64,000 nucleotides of DNA from Clostridiales bacterium (GCA_018364155.1 JAGZMM010000004.1:298565-362564); one strand, 5' to 3'; shown: positions 33,145 to 42,477, numbered from the stretch's first letter. Translations and numbers: made by a program. The notes: generated by a model from the sequence alone, not told the origin.

Positions 33145-35040
33145 TTATACGGGATGGGACAGGGTTGCGCCATCCTGCTTTGTGTGGCGCAGCTGGCCGC
33201 AAGCGCCGGTAAAGGGCGGAAGGATTAGCTGGTTTCCCTGTACCTCTACGCCGTGCATGGCCACTTGGGGAACAAAGCCCTGGGGCATGGCGACCGTATG
33301 GGTCTGATCCCCGGCGTTGACGGCGGTGAACAAAGACGTGTGCTTACCGGTGCGCAGGTAGGCGGCCACCGGCCCGTCGCAAGCCATGGGGACAAAGTCC
33401 CCGTCCGCCAAGCATGGGCAGGACCGTCTGAGCGCCCCCAGCTTCTGGTACCAGCCGATGAGCGACCGGTCCTCATGCCCCCAGGGATAGCAGCCCCGGT
33501 TGAAGGGATCCCGATAGCCCTCCATTCCCGCCTCGTCCCCGTAATAGAGGCAGGGAACGCCCGGCAGGGTATACTGCAACAGCGAGGCCAGCCGAAGCAG
33601 GGTGAGCCCGTGGGTCCGCTGGCCCTCGGACAGGCTTTTTCCCGCCTGCCACTCTCGGCCGTACCCTTTGTCCGGTTCCCCAGCTAGGTAGGTGATCGCC
33701 CGTTCGGTGTCGTGGGTGCCGATGTGGTTCATCAGCACCCGCAGGGCTGGACGTGGATAATTTTCACAGATGGAGAGCACCGCTTCCATCAAAATGCCGC
33801 TGTCCCTTGTGCGCAGGTACTCCAGGATTCCCTGGCGGAAGGGATAATTCATCACGCTGTCCAACTGGTCGCCCAGCAGGAACTTGCGGCGTGCCCCGTA
33901 GCTTACCTTGTTGGACGCATCCTCCCAGACCTCGCCCAAAATAAAGTTCTGCTCGCTTTCTTCCTTGACCGCGCGCCGAAACTCGTCCAAAAACCCGTCG
34001 GGCAGCTCGTCGGCCACGTCCAGCCGCCACCCGGAAGCGCCCAAACGCAGCCATTTTTTCGCAATCCCCTCCTTGCCGCAGATAAACTGGAGAAAATCCG
34101 GGGATTCCTCCGTCACCTCCGGCAGGGTGGTAAAGCCCCACCAGCTTTGGTACTGGTCCGGCCACTTCTGAAACTTGTACCAGGGGTAATAGGGGGATTC
34201 GGTGGTATTGTACGCGCCGTTGGGCGGGTAGCGTCCTTCCCGGTTGAAATACACCGAGTCCGACCCTGTGTGGCTGAACACGCCGTCGAGCACGATGCGG
34301 ATACGGTATTGCTGGGCGGTGCTGCACAGGCGGGCGAAATCCGCCTCGCTGCCCAAAAGCGGGTCGATGCGGCTGTAATCCGCTGTATCATAGCGGTGGT
34401 TGGAATGGGATTCAAAGATGGGATTGAGGTAAAGGCAGGTGACGCCCAGCGCCTGCAAATAGGGGAGCTTTTGCCGGATGCCTTCCAGGTCCCCGCCAAA
34501 AAAGTCGGAATTGGTGATCTTCCCTTCGCCGTTGGGACGCCACTCGGGCTGTCCACCCCAGTCCTGCCGCAGGGTGCGCCCGGCGGGCAGATTCTCATGA
34601 GGCTTGCCGGACTTTGCAAACCGGTCGGGAAAGATCTGGTAGAGGATTCCCCCTGCCATCCAGGAGGGAGTCTGGTAATCCGGGTCATAAGCGGTCAGCT
34701 GCCAGAATTCCCCGTTCCCAAACTTGCCCTTTCCTCCCCGGTCCCGGTGGATTTCTTCCAGGCCCCTGGCCGTATCGCACTCGAATGAGTACCAGTAAAG
34801 GCTGATGCGGCTGGGAGCAAAATCGCATTCCCACCACTCGTAGTCGAACCCTTCCATGCCGCACCAGAACAGGCCGTACACCTGAGCCTGGGCCTGGGAA
34901 TCCTCCCGGATGACCAGGCGCACCCCGGAACAGTTTTTGCTGCGGGGGATGAGCACCTTGAAATGAACGTTCTGCCCAGCCTTGACCGCGCCAAAGGGAG
35001 AACGATGAACAAGGCTGCGGGAATCAAAGGGACACAGCAT
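33145..35040 (-). CDS. GH13 alpha-glucosidase / cyclomaltodextrinase-like enzyme
   Basis: 631 residues without signal peptide, so intracellular breakdown of maltodextrins or cyclodextrins. An N-terminal beta-sandwich (about 1-125) precedes the barrel. Conserved regions: DGVFSHTG (I), GWRLDVADE with the nucleophile Asp (II), FILGEVW with the acid Glu (III), NHIGTHDTERA (IV). The N-domain architecture fits the neopullulanase/cyclomaltodextrinase subfamily. ATG 35040 has GGAGGG 7 nt upstream; the longer frame is rejected. About 90 bp downstream of the NUDIX gene. Confidence 0.88.
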   Translation of the reverse strand: MLCPFDSRSLVHRSPFGAVKAGQNVHFKVLIPRSKNCSGVRLVIREDSQAQAQVYGLFWCGMEGFDYEWWECDFAPSRISLYWYSFECDTARGLEEIHRDRGGKGKFGNGEFWQLTAYDPDYQTPSWMAGGILYQIFPDRFAKSGKPHENLPAGRTLRQDWGGQPEWRPNGEGKITNSDFFGGDLEGIRQKLPYLQALGVTCLYLNPIFESHSNHRYDTADYSRIDPLLGSEADFARLCSTAQQYRIRIVLDGVFSHTGSDSVYFNREGRYPPNGAYNTTESPYYPWYKFQKWPDQYQSWWGFTTLPEVTEESPDFLQFICGKEGIAKKWLRLGASGWRLDVADELPDGFLDEFRRAVKEESEQNFILGEVWEDASNKVSYGARRKFLLGDQLDSVMNYPFRQGILEYLRTRDSGILMEAVLSICENYPRPALRVLMNHIGTHDTERAITYLAGEPDKGYGREWQAGKSLSEGQRTHGLTLLRLASLLQYTLPGVPCLYYGDEAGMEGYRDPFNRGCYPWGHEDRSLIGWYQKLGALRRSCPCLADGDFVPMACDGPVAAYLRTGKHTSLFTAVNAGDQTHTVAMPQGFVPQVAMHGVEVQGNQLILPPFTGACGQLRHTKQDGATLSHPV

Positions 35041-35128
35041 CCAAACACCCTCCTCAAGTTCATAAAAAGGATCGGCTGGGACAGCTAACGCCGCCCCAGC
35101 CCGTCGATGGCACAAAGGGAACGCAGGC

Positions 35129-35692
35129 TTATTCCTCCTGCCCGGAAAAGGAAACCCCTTGCTGCAGCAGAAGGGTCAGCTTCATGATGCACACTTGGGT
35201 TTTCGCGTCGGTGATCTCGCCGGAGAGGCACATCTGCACCGCCTGCTCCAGCGGAACCTTGACCGGCTCGACAAATTCGTCCTGATCGGGGCGGGGCGCG
35301 GTGAAATGGGAGATTTTCGCCCCATACATGTAGATGGTTTCCCCGCAGTAGCCCGGAGTGGGGAGCATCTTCCCCAAATCCCGGTAGCAGACGGCTACGC
35401 CGCCTGTTTCCTCTAAAAGCTCCCGTTTGCCGCCCTCCAAGGGATCTTCCCCTTTTTCCAGCTTGCCTGCCGGGACCTCCAGCAAAATTTTGCGGTGGGG
35501 ATAGCGAAACTGGCGCACCAGTAAAATTTCCCCTTCCTTGGTCAGAGCCCCTACGCACACGCCGCCCGTGTGCTCAACCACTTCCCGTTCGGCGGGCTTG
35601 CCGTTTGGAAGGAGAACCTGGTCGACCCGAGTGTTGATCACCCGGCCCTTGAACTTATATTCCTGACTGACGGTAGTTTCCATGAATTCCAT
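35129..35692 (-). CDS. nudF: ADP-ribose pyrophosphatase (NUDIX)
   Basis: 187 residues. The NUDIX box is complete: G-x5-E-x7-RELLEETGG (starts at GKLEKGEDPLEGGKRELLEE). LLVRQFRYPHRK and LEVPAGKLE segments mark the NudF/ADPRase subgroup that splits ADP-ribose to AMP and ribose 5-phosphate. GGAGG lies 5 nt before the ATG at 35692; a second ATG three codons later is also possible. Confidence 0.9.
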   Translation of the reverse strand: MEFMETTVSQEYKFKGRVINTRVDQVLLPNGKPAEREVVEHTGGVCVGALTKEGEILLVRQFRYPHRKILLEVPAGKLEKGEDPLEGGKRELLEETGGVAVCYRDLGKMLPTPGYCGETIYMYGAKISHFTAPRPDQDEFVEPVKVPLEQAVQMCLSGEITDAKTQVCIMKLTLLLQQGVSFSGQEE

Positions 35693-35874
35693 GACTGCCT
35701 CCTACGTATACGCTGGGGCCTTTTGCCCCGAATGATTCTATTATACGCGCAAAATTGGTAAAAACCAAGAGATAGAAGAAGGATTGCGCGAAGGAATCGG
35801 TTTTGGGCCGGCAATGGCGTGAGACAGGGGCGCTTTGTGAATAAAATTGTAGGGAATTTGTAACCAGGATGCCG

Positions 35875-35903
35875 TTGCAATTTCCCCATGGCAATGGTAG
35901 TAT
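35875..35903 (+). promoter_or_regulatory. Promoter for the polysaccharide deacetylase gene
   Basis: TTGCAA (35875-35880), 17 bp, TAGTAT (35898-35903), with a predicted start near 35910 and a leader of about 45 nt. Confidence 0.6.
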
Positions 35904-35955
35904 GGTAGACATAATTGCGAATTGCGATGACTTTTGAGAGTAAAGAGGGAAACAA

Positions 35956-37392
35956 ATGCGAAAACAGGTCTTTAGCGCGCTGCTTGCGGCGATCCTGCTG
36001 CTCACCATTCTGGCCGGCTGCAACAAAGACCCGGTGTCTACCCCGGTGGTGGGCCCGGTTTCCTCGCAGGAGGCAAGCAGCTCATCGGCCCCGGGTTCTT
36101 CCGTTTTGTCCCAATCCTCTGCTACCCCCCAAATCATCGGAGAGGACGACGGAGTGCGCATTATCCGCTACCGAGAGGAATCGGACGAATGCTACATTTA
36201 TGTGCTGTACGGCGCGTTCAAGGTCAAAGAGCTGGACGCCATGGTCAAAGATGAGGTCTACCGGCGGATTGACCGGTTCCAGCAGCGCCGATCGTCCGCT
36301 CTGAGCGAGACCAGCCGCAACGATACCTATCTGACCATGCAGTACGACCAGGTGCGGTACGATTCCGATACCGTCACACTGGCTTTTGAAAGCAACGAGA
36401 TGTGCTTGGGGCAGTTTATCCACGATTCCTTTGCCTTCTGTGTAAACACCAGCACCGGCGAGCGCAAATATCTGGGAGACTTTGTGGACTTTGACGCGGC
36501 AAAGGAATTTTTGGTGGAGCAGTCGGTGCAGTCGGTCCTCAAACAGATTCCCCAGCTGGAAGAAGGCTATGTAAGGGACAAAATTGACGCGAACCTTAAG
36601 GACACCTCTGATTTTACCGTTGAGCCGGACACGCTTACCCTGCTTTTCGACGCAGACCTGTTTGGCATGACCAAATACGGCATGACCATCCGAGTGCCCA
36701 TCTCCCGCGGGGAGATTGATGCCTATCTCCAAGAAAAAAAGGAGGCGGAGAACACCCAAGACCAGACGCCTCAGGAACCGCCTGCAGAGCAGCCCGCAGA
36801 ACCACCTGCCAGCACTCCAGCCCCGCCTGCCCAGGGAGATAAGGTGGTGTGCCTGACCTTTGACGACGGCCCTCATCCCACCAACACGCCTGCCCTGCTG
36901 GACCTGCTGGGCCAGTACCAGGCGAAGGCCACCTTCTTTGTAGTAGGCAACCGGGCGGAAAAATACGGCCAGGTGCTCAGCCGGGCCGTAGCCGAGGGGC
37001 ACGCCGTGGGAAATCATTCGTTCAGCCACGCCAATCTGACCAAGCTTTCCCAGGCGGACAAGCTCGCCCAGGTGACGAGCACAGCTCAGGCCATTGAAAA
37101 CGCCTGCGGGATTTCCCCAAAGCTCATTCGTCCGCCCTACGGCGCCCGGGCGCCGGGGGAAACGGAGATTGCCGGCGAGATGGTCACCCTCTGGGATGTG
37201 GATCCGCAGGACTGGAAGTACAAGGACCCTCAGCGGGTGGCTTCCCATATCCTGTCTCACGTACAAAGCGGTTCGATTGTACTGTTGCATGACCTGTACG
37301 CCACCTCGGTTGAGGCGGCCGGGATCGTTTTGCAAGAGCTTTCTGCCCAGGGCTACCGTTTTATCACAGTAGAAGAGCTGTGGGGACTGTAA
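35956..37392 (+). CDS. Lipoprotein polysaccharide deacetylase (PdaC-like)
   Basis: 478 residues. Lipoprotein signal with lipobox LAGC (Cys 22), a Ser-rich linker, a DUF3298/PdaC-type beta domain (about 60-250), a Pro/Gln/Glu-rich linker (about 260-295), then a NodB deacetylase domain. NodB motifs: TFDDGPHP, the metal histidines in NHSFSHANL, RPPYGARAP, DVDPQDWK, LLHDLYATS. It probably deacetylates peptidoglycan or another surface glycan, giving lysozyme resistance. The DUF3298+NodB order matches Bacillus PdaC. Ends at a strong terminator. Confidence 0.92.
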   Translation: MRKQVFSALLAAILLLTILAGCNKDPVSTPVVGPVSSQEASSSSAPGSSVLSQSSATPQIIGEDDGVRIIRYREESDECYIYVLYGAFKVKELDAMVKDEVYRRIDRFQQRRSSALSETSRNDTYLTMQYDQVRYDSDTVTLAFESNEMCLGQFIHDSFAFCVNTSTGERKYLGDFVDFDAAKEFLVEQSVQSVLKQIPQLEEGYVRDKIDANLKDTSDFTVEPDTLTLLFDADLFGMTKYGMTIRVPISRGEIDAYLQEKKEAENTQDQTPQEPPAEQPAEPPASTPAPPAQGDKVVCLTFDDGPHPTNTPALLDLLGQYQAKATFFVVGNRAEKYGQVLSRAVAEGHAVGNHSFSHANLTKLSQADKLAQVTSTAQAIENACGISPKLIRPPYGARAPGETEIAGEMVTLWDVDPQDWKYKDPQRVASHILSHVQSGSIVLLHDLYATSVEAAGIVLQELSAQGYRFITVEELWGL

Positions 37393-37431
37393 CGAGCAAA
37401 AGCGCCTGCGACCAAACGGCCCATACAAAGG

Positions 37432-37475
37432 AAGCCGGTCAAAACGTGTGTTACCACGTTTTGACCGGCTTTTTC
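37432..37475. terminator. Long-stem terminator between convergent genes
   Basis: AAGCCGGTCAAAACGTG pairs perfectly with CACGTTTTGACCGGCTT, 17 bp with a 6-nt loop, followed by TTTTC. Confidence 0.9.
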
Positions 37476-37546
37476 TTACCGTCGCCGCTCGGAAGGATCC
37501 CCATCGTTCCGGTGGCCCCGTGCCTGTTCTGGAACCTTCTGCCGCT

Positions 37547-37822
37547 CTATCCCAGCGAGCGGACCAACTGCATGTCGTGCAGAATATCCCAGAAAGTGGT
37601 TGGCGTTACCTGACTGCGCGCCAACAAGTGCAAGAATTCCAGCGCGTCGTCGGAAGACATTACCATGTTATGGATTTCCTCCCGTTCCTCGCTTCCGTCG
37701 GGATGATACAAAATCACCTCAAAACAGAATTCGCTGGGATGTTCTTCGGTGACCAGGTAGTCCACCCGGATACACCTTTTCTCACAAATGATGCACTGCT
37801 TTAACTTGTGATGCATTTTCAT
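37547..37822 (-). CDS. Small conserved protein, DUF6514-like
   Basis: 91 residues, soluble. N-terminal CIICEKRCIRVDY holds three Cys; the middle (YLVTEEHPSEFCFEVILYHPDG) is beta-rich; the end (TPTTFWDILHDMQ) resembles the C-terminus of the DUF6514 family of sporulating Clostridia (name from memory). ATG 37822 has GGAGGAGG upstream. It has its own promoter at 37874 and a GTGA-N7-TCAC palindrome between that promoter and the start, so it is likely controlled by the factor that binds the array at 29.6-30.2 kb. Function unknown. Confidence 0.7.
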   Translation of the reverse strand: MKMHHKLKQCIICEKRCIRVDYLVTEEHPSEFCFEVILYHPDGSEEREEIHNMVMSSDDALEFLHLLARSQVTPTTFWDILHDMQLVRSLG

Positions 37823-37846
37823 CACGCTCCTCCTCCATTTGATAAT

Positions 37847-37861
37847 GTGAAATTGTGTCAC
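37847..37861. promoter_or_regulatory. Single-copy palindromic operator GTGA-N7-TCAC
   Basis: GTGAAATTGTGTCAC, 25 bp upstream of the 37822 start and just downstream of the predicted transcription start, the classical place for a repressor block. Confidence 0.6.
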
Positions 37862-37873
37862 ATTTCGATATCT

Positions 37874-37901
37874 ATTATACTCTATTTTTGTGAAATTGAA
37901 A
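37874..37901 (-). promoter_or_regulatory. Sigma-A promoter of the DUF6514-like gene
   Basis: Minus-strand TTTCAA (complement of 37896-37901), 16 bp, perfect TATAAT (complement of 37874-37879). Confidence 0.7.
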
Positions 37902-38007
37902 CCATTACGCTTGACTTCTTTTCTGTGGATACAGAAGAATTTGATGGACGGATCGACCAAATCAACAGCAGGTCATTTTCGCGAGTCAAAATTCGATACT
38001 TTCAACG

Positions 38008-40482
38008 TCAAGTATTGAAAACTTCCACCAAAGTTACTTCGTGCGGGTCCAAAGTTAGTACGATTTTTGCCTGTCCATCGAAGTTGACGGTTTTAATCTT
38101 GACATCCGGAGCGGATTTGGCACGCAGAATTTGGATGTCACAGGGATGGCAATAGGTGGGTGCGCCCATCTTCAACCATGCATCGTAGCCGGAGCCGAAT
38201 TCCCGGTTGACCCGGTACCGTTTCATTCGATAGGTGCCGTTGACCCCGTTGAGAAGAAAGGTAAAGGTTTTGGATATCTCGGTCGGGAAGATGCCGTACC
38301 GTTCTGTTTTGGTAAAACCGTCCAGCTTCAAAGAAGCAAACGCCGCGTCGTAATGGCAGTAGTTCCAGCAGAGAATCTGGTAACAGCCGTCGTCGCTGGT
38401 GGTGATAATATGGTTATCGCTCACGGAAAGAACGGTATCGCCCAGACGGGTAAGCAGCCAGATAGCATTATAGGAACTTTTCTTGATGCCGCTTTCCGAG
38501 AGCATACCGCTGCCGCCGTAAAATCCGTCGGGCATGATGCTGGTTCCCAGAATGCGGATGTCGGTAAAGTTGGAAAAGCTGACCGAAGAGGCGAGTTCGC
38601 TGAATGCAACCATGTTTTTGACAATAAAGGGTCCCATGTAGCTGATATCATGAAGCAGGTCGTCCGGGAACAGAGTGGTGTTGAAACGGCTGACCTGTAC
38701 GGGAAGAGCGTTCAGGCCCAGCCGGTCCATTTCCTGGCGGATAGCGGCAACGCAGCGAACCGGTGCGTTCTCATCGCCCAATGCAAACTTGCCGCACTTG
38801 CACAGCTCCTTCATGGTGGTGGGCCACAGATTGATGGCCTCTTCCCTGCGCACACCGTCTGCAAGCACCACCTGGGTAACGTTCCATCCCAGGAAATCCA
38901 GCATGACATCCTCCCGGCGCATGTAGGAGACGAACCCTTCCAGCCAGCCGTTGTAACAGCTTGCCAGACTAACGCCGCTGCACCCCACCTGAATGTTGCG
39001 GTCAAAGGACTTCACTGCATAAAAGGTACGGCAGAACAACTCGTAGAAGCTTTCCCTTGTTCCGGCCCAGTACCGCTTGGAATCGGGCGAGTTCCAAATG
39101 GCGAACTGCCATTCGGCCACCCGGCGTTTTCCATACCGGTCGATGAGATGATGCATCAGGCCCCGGATCATATCGATCCAGTAATCCAGGTTTTTCGGAG
39201 GGCTGGCGCCGCCCAGCGACGAGTCCGCAGCCAAACGGATGGAGGTTTGCCCCAGCTCAATCACAGGTCTTACACCCATGGGGACCACTGTGTCGAGCAG
39301 CTTGTCCACCAGAGTATAATCGAACATGGGCGCACCGCCCGGCGATTCGTTGTATACCCGCATGTAGTAATTGAGCATGTTGCCGCAGTAGATGTAGTCA
39401 TACTGGATCTCCTGCAAAAGAGAGGCAAACTGCTCTTTCCACGCGTGACCCAACCCGTCGCTGGCGTGCTCGAAGATGCATACCTTGTTCCAGACTTTAT
39501 GTAAGGGTTTGCCACGGTCGTATACGTTGAGTATAATTTTGTGAGGCGTCTCCACTTGCGGGGTGGACGGTTTGGGATGATAATGGAGCTTTCGCAGAAT
39601 ATCGCTAAGCATATCGGCGTCGAAATAATGCTCTTCGCGCAGCCGGTGCCGGGCCAGCATGTTGACGGAATTCTTCCGGTAATGGGTGGGCGTTTCGCCG
39701 TAAATATCACGGAAAGCTTTGTAGTAGGCGGCCACCGTGGTGAACCCATGCTTTTGGGAAATTGCCAGGATGGTGGCCTTGGTGTCCAGCAGGTCGTGCA
39801 GGCTCATGCGTACCCGTACACTGTTGATATACTGAGAGATGGGCATTCCGATTCGTTTGTGGAACAGCCGGGACAGGTACTGGGGATTGAGACAGGCCAC
39901 CGAAGCCAGCGTGTCCAGCGACCATTCGGACAAATAGTTTTTATCGATGTAATCGAGCACTACGCTCAGCGGATCATCCGGTTTTAAAGATAGGGCCGCC
40001 GAACGTCTTTCGGCTTCCTGAAAGGATTTTGCTAGCTGCTGAATGAGAAGATTGCATAAATTCAGCAGCGTCAGCGCGTAACCGTCCTTCTGGGTGGAGG
40101 CCTCCATCAACATTTCCGCGTAAAGCTGATAAACATTGTCCAAGTCCTCGTCAGTGGCGGTGGGCGCCTGCAGGGAAAAGGTCATGGTTTTTAGTTCCGG
40201 CCAAATATCGTAATAGTTTTTCATGTCGATGCGCAGCAAAAGGATGACCGCGTCTCCTTGCCGAACGGTGACGTGATGCATCTGCATGGGATTGACGATT
40301 TGCAGCTGCCCCACCTTCATATCAATGGTGTTTTCACTGGTGGTAAGGGTTGTTTCACCGGCCAAGGGCAGGAGAATATTCAATTCGTGATGGCAATGCC
40401 ATGTTCCGTTAAAGCTCGTGACACAATAGATGCGAAAAGGCAAACGAGAAGAAAAGCGCAGAAGTTCGTGCATGGCGTTCAC
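38008..40482 (-). CDS. AraC-family regulator fused to an inactive GH39-like domain
   Basis: 824 residues. An N-terminal cupin-like sensing domain (about 15-130), two AraC HTH motifs (about 175-272: SLDTLASVACLNPQYLSRLFHKRIG and ILAISQKHGFTTVAAYYKAFRDIYGETP), then a GH39 beta-xylosidase-like barrel. WQFAIWNSPDSKRYW aligns with the family's W-x-F-x-x-WNEPN, but the acid/base Glu is Ser (about 465). QVSRFNTT aligns with TEFN/TEWN, with the nucleophile Glu replaced by Arg (about 599). It is thus probably a sugar-sensing pseudo-enzyme. GTG 40482 is chosen for the GGGGG box 7 nt upstream. No transport or hydrolase genes adjoin it. Confidence 0.88.
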   Translation of the reverse strand: MNAMHELLRFSSRLPFRIYCVTSFNGTWHCHHELNILLPLAGETTLTTSENTIDMKVGQLQIVNPMQMHHVTVRQGDAVILLLRIDMKNYYDIWPELKTMTFSLQAPTATDEDLDNVYQLYAEMLMEASTQKDGYALTLLNLCNLLIQQLAKSFQEAERRSAALSLKPDDPLSVVLDYIDKNYLSEWSLDTLASVACLNPQYLSRLFHKRIGMPISQYINSVRVRMSLHDLLDTKATILAISQKHGFTTVAAYYKAFRDIYGETPTHYRKNSVNMLARHRLREEHYFDADMLSDILRKLHYHPKPSTPQVETPHKIILNVYDRGKPLHKVWNKVCIFEHASDGLGHAWKEQFASLLQEIQYDYIYCGNMLNYYMRVYNESPGGAPMFDYTLVDKLLDTVVPMGVRPVIELGQTSIRLAADSSLGGASPPKNLDYWIDMIRGLMHHLIDRYGKRRVAEWQFAIWNSPDSKRYWAGTRESFYELFCRTFYAVKSFDRNIQVGCSGVSLASCYNGWLEGFVSYMRREDVMLDFLGWNVTQVVLADGVRREEAINLWPTTMKELCKCGKFALGDENAPVRCVAAIRQEMDRLGLNALPVQVSRFNTTLFPDDLLHDISYMGPFIVKNMVAFSELASSVSFSNFTDIRILGTSIMPDGFYGGSGMLSESGIKKSSYNAIWLLTRLGDTVLSVSDNHIITTSDDGCYQILCWNYCHYDAAFASLKLDGFTKTERYGIFPTEISKTFTFLLNGVNGTYRMKRYRVNREFGSGYDAWLKMGAPTYCHPCDIQILRAKSAPDVKIKTVNFDGQAKIVLTLDPHEVTLVEVFNT

Positions 40483-40556
40483 ATCATCACCCCCTTCGAT
40501 TCGTTGGATCAAAGCCCGCCGGTTCGCAAAAGAACGGCAGGGATCTGGAAACTAGA

Positions 40557-40576
40557 ATTGTAAATTATCTTACAAT
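40557..40576. promoter_or_regulatory. Inverted repeat upstream of the AraC-GH39 gene
   Basis: ATTGTAA-attatc-TTACAAT, a perfect 7-bp palindrome about 75 bp upstream of the start codon. A TATAAT (complement of 40604-40609) lies just upstream on the minus strand, so the repeat would sit near +25. It is related in look to, but distinct from, the GTGA-N7-TCAC sites (6-bp spacing, GTAA). The rest of 40483-40797 shows only the hairpin at 40743. Confidence 0.5.
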
Positions 40577-40742
40577 AAAAGCAGTTATTTATTGAATTTG
40601 AAGATTATACCTGCTGAAAGGAAACGAAACCAACCCCCTCTTTCGTAAAAAAAGGTTTCCATGTTGCGGCACCCGGTTTCCATCAGGCGCCTATAGGCCG
40701 GATGCCGATTCCGGTCGCATCCGGTAAAACGGCGGGCTTTTT

Positions 40743-40791
40743 GGAAGGCTGCATGTCAGTCCGTTCTGTTTAACGGACCGGGCAGCCTTCC
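40743..40791 (-). terminator. Two-tier hairpin after fhs
   Basis: GGAAGGCTGC (40743-40752) pairs with GCAGCCTTCC (40782-40791), enclosing a second stem GTCCGTT/AACGGAC. It directly follows the fhs stop, but the minus strand lacks a T-tract after it, so termination may be weak or the hairpin may protect the mRNA 3' end. Confidence 0.45.
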
Positions 40792-40797
40792 GCCCAC

Positions 40798-42477
40798 TCA
40801 AAACAGTCCAATAATTTTGCCCGAATCGTCCACATCGATGGACTGGGCCGCCGGAACTTTTGGCAGACCCGGCATGGTCATAATATCTCCCGTGAGGACG
40901 ACGACAAAACCCGCGCCCGCGGACACCTTTGCCCCGCGCACGGTGATGCGAAACCCCTTGGGCCAGCCCAATTTGGCCGGATCGTCGGAGAAGGAATACT
41001 GAGTTTTGGCCATACACACCGGGAAGCGGCCGAAGCCTAAGGCTTCTAGGCGGCTTAACTCCTTAGCCGCAGCGGGGGTGAAGTCCACCCCGTCCGCCCC
41101 ATATACCTGGCAGGCTACCGTCTCCACCTTTTCTTTCAGAGACAAATCGTCTCCATACAAGGGTGCAAACCGGTTCTCTTTTTCATCGATGGCGTTAAGA
41201 ACGGCTTCTGCCAGCTCCACGCCGCCCTCGGAGCCCTTGGCCCATACCTCCGACAGCGCCACCGACGCGCCAAGCTTCGCGCATTCTTCCCGAATGAGCG
41301 CAAGTTCCGCCTCGGTGTCCTGGGGGAAGCGGTTGATAGCCACCACCACCGGCAGCCCATACCGCTTCGTCAGATTCTCCAGATGATGCAGCAGGTTCGG
41401 CAGGCCCTTTTTCAGCGCCGGGAGATTTTCCTCCCCTAGGTGCTCCTTCGAGACGCCGCCATGATGCTTTAAAGCCCGCACCGTTGCCACCAGCACGGCG
41501 GCGGCGGGCGTCAAGCCGCCGAAGCGGCACTTGATGTCAAGAAACTTTTCCGCCCCCAAGTCCGCGCCGAAGCCGGCTTCCGTCACCACATAGTCCGCCA
41601 GTTTCAGGGCGGTCTTGGTAGCGGTGATGGAGTTGCAGCCGTGGGCGATGTTGGCAAAGGGGCCGCCGTGGACAAAGGAAGGGGTATGCTCCAAAGTCTG
41701 GACCAGGTTGGGCTTGAGCGCGTCCTTTAACAGCGCAGCCATGGCGCCCTGGGCCTTCAAATCCCCCGCGGTAACGGGGCGGTCCTCCCGGGTATAGCCC
41801 ACTACGATCCGGCCAAGGCGGGCCTTCAGGTCCGCAAGGCTACTCGATAGGCACAAAATCGCCATGATTTCCGAAGCCACCGTGATGTCAAACCCGTCTT
41901 CTCTGGGCATGCCGTTGACCCGGCCGCCTAAGCCGTCGGTAATAACGCGCAGCTGCCGGTCGTTCATATCCACACACCGCTTCCAGGTGATGCGGCGCAC
42001 GTCGATTTTCAGCTCGTTTCCCTGGAAAATATGGTTGTCGAGCATGGCGGCCAGCAGATTGTTGGCCGCGCCGATGGCGTGCATATCTCCGGTAAAATGC
42101 AGGTTGATGTCCTCCATGGGCACCACCTGGGCGTAACCGCCGCCGGCGGCGCCCCCTTTGATGCCGAACACTGGGCCTAAGGAAGGCTCCCGCAGGCACA
42201 GCAGAACCTTTTTGCCAATGCGATGCATGGCGTCGGCCAGCCCCACACTGGTGGTAGTTTTTCCTTCCCCGGCAGGCGTCGGGGAAATGGCGGTCACCAG
42301 AATCAGCTTGCCGTCTGGTTTATCGGCCAGGGAATCGAGCAGGCTCAAATCCACTTTGGCTTTGTAGCGGCCATAGGGTTCCAGAGCATGGCCGGGGATG
42401 CCGGCCGCCTCGGCAACCTGGGATATGGGAAGCATTTTATTTTCCTGCGCGATCGCAATGTCGGTTTTGTAATCCAT
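40798..42477 (-). CDS. fhs: Formate-tetrahydrofolate ligase
   Basis: 559 residues; ATP-dependent formation of 10-formyl-THF, feeding purine synthesis, or the methyl branch of one-carbon/acetogenic metabolism. TPTPAGEGKTTTSVGL is the family ATP loop; GGAAGGGYAQV and FGADLGAEKFLDIKCR are signature segments. ATG 42477 starts the conserved protein. Monocistronic with its own promoter at 42571. Together with the RACo-like protein it hints at folate/corrinoid one-carbon chemistry, but no other Wood-Ljungdahl gene is present here. Confidence 0.96.
   Translation of the reverse strand: MDYKTDIAIAQENKMLPISQVAEAAGIPGHALEPYGRYKAKVDLSLLDSLADKPDGKLILVTAISPTPAGEGKTTTSVGLADAMHRIGKKVLLCLREPSLGPVFGIKGGAAGGGYAQVVPMEDINLHFTGDMHAIGAANNLLAAMLDNHIFQGNELKIDVRRITWKRCVDMNDRQLRVITDGLGGRVNGMPREDGFDITVASEIMAILCLSSSLADLKARLGRIVVGYTREDRPVTAGDLKAQGAMAALLKDALKPNLVQTLEHTPSFVHGGPFANIAHGCNSITATKTALKLADYVVTEAGFGADLGAEKFLDIKCRFGGLTPAAAVLVATVRALKHHGGVSKEHLGEENLPALKKGLPNLLHHLENLTKRYGLPVVVAINRFPQDTEAELALIREECAKLGASVALSEVWAKGSEGGVELAEAVLNAIDEKENRFAPLYGDDLSLKEKVETVACQVYGADGVDFTPAAAKELSRLEALGFGRFPVCMAKTQYSFSDDPAKLGWPKGFRITVRGAKVSAGAGFVVVLTGDIMTMPGLPKVPAAQSIDVDDSGKIIGLF

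Noticed and set aside
35835..35851. GTGAATAAAATTGTA upstream of the deacetylase as an array-type site
   Set aside because: The right arm does not match (TGTA instead of TCAC).
36082..37428. 448-codon minus-strand frame opposite the deacetylase
   Set aside because: Antisense shadow of a gene with complete NodB motifs.
37808..37825. GTGATGCATTTTCATCAC as another operator of the array type
   Set aside because: The arms are 10 bp apart instead of 7 and it overlaps the start of the 37822 gene; likely coincidence.
38131..39504. 457-codon plus-strand frame opposite the AraC-GH39 gene
   Set aside because: Antisense shadow; no domain recognised.
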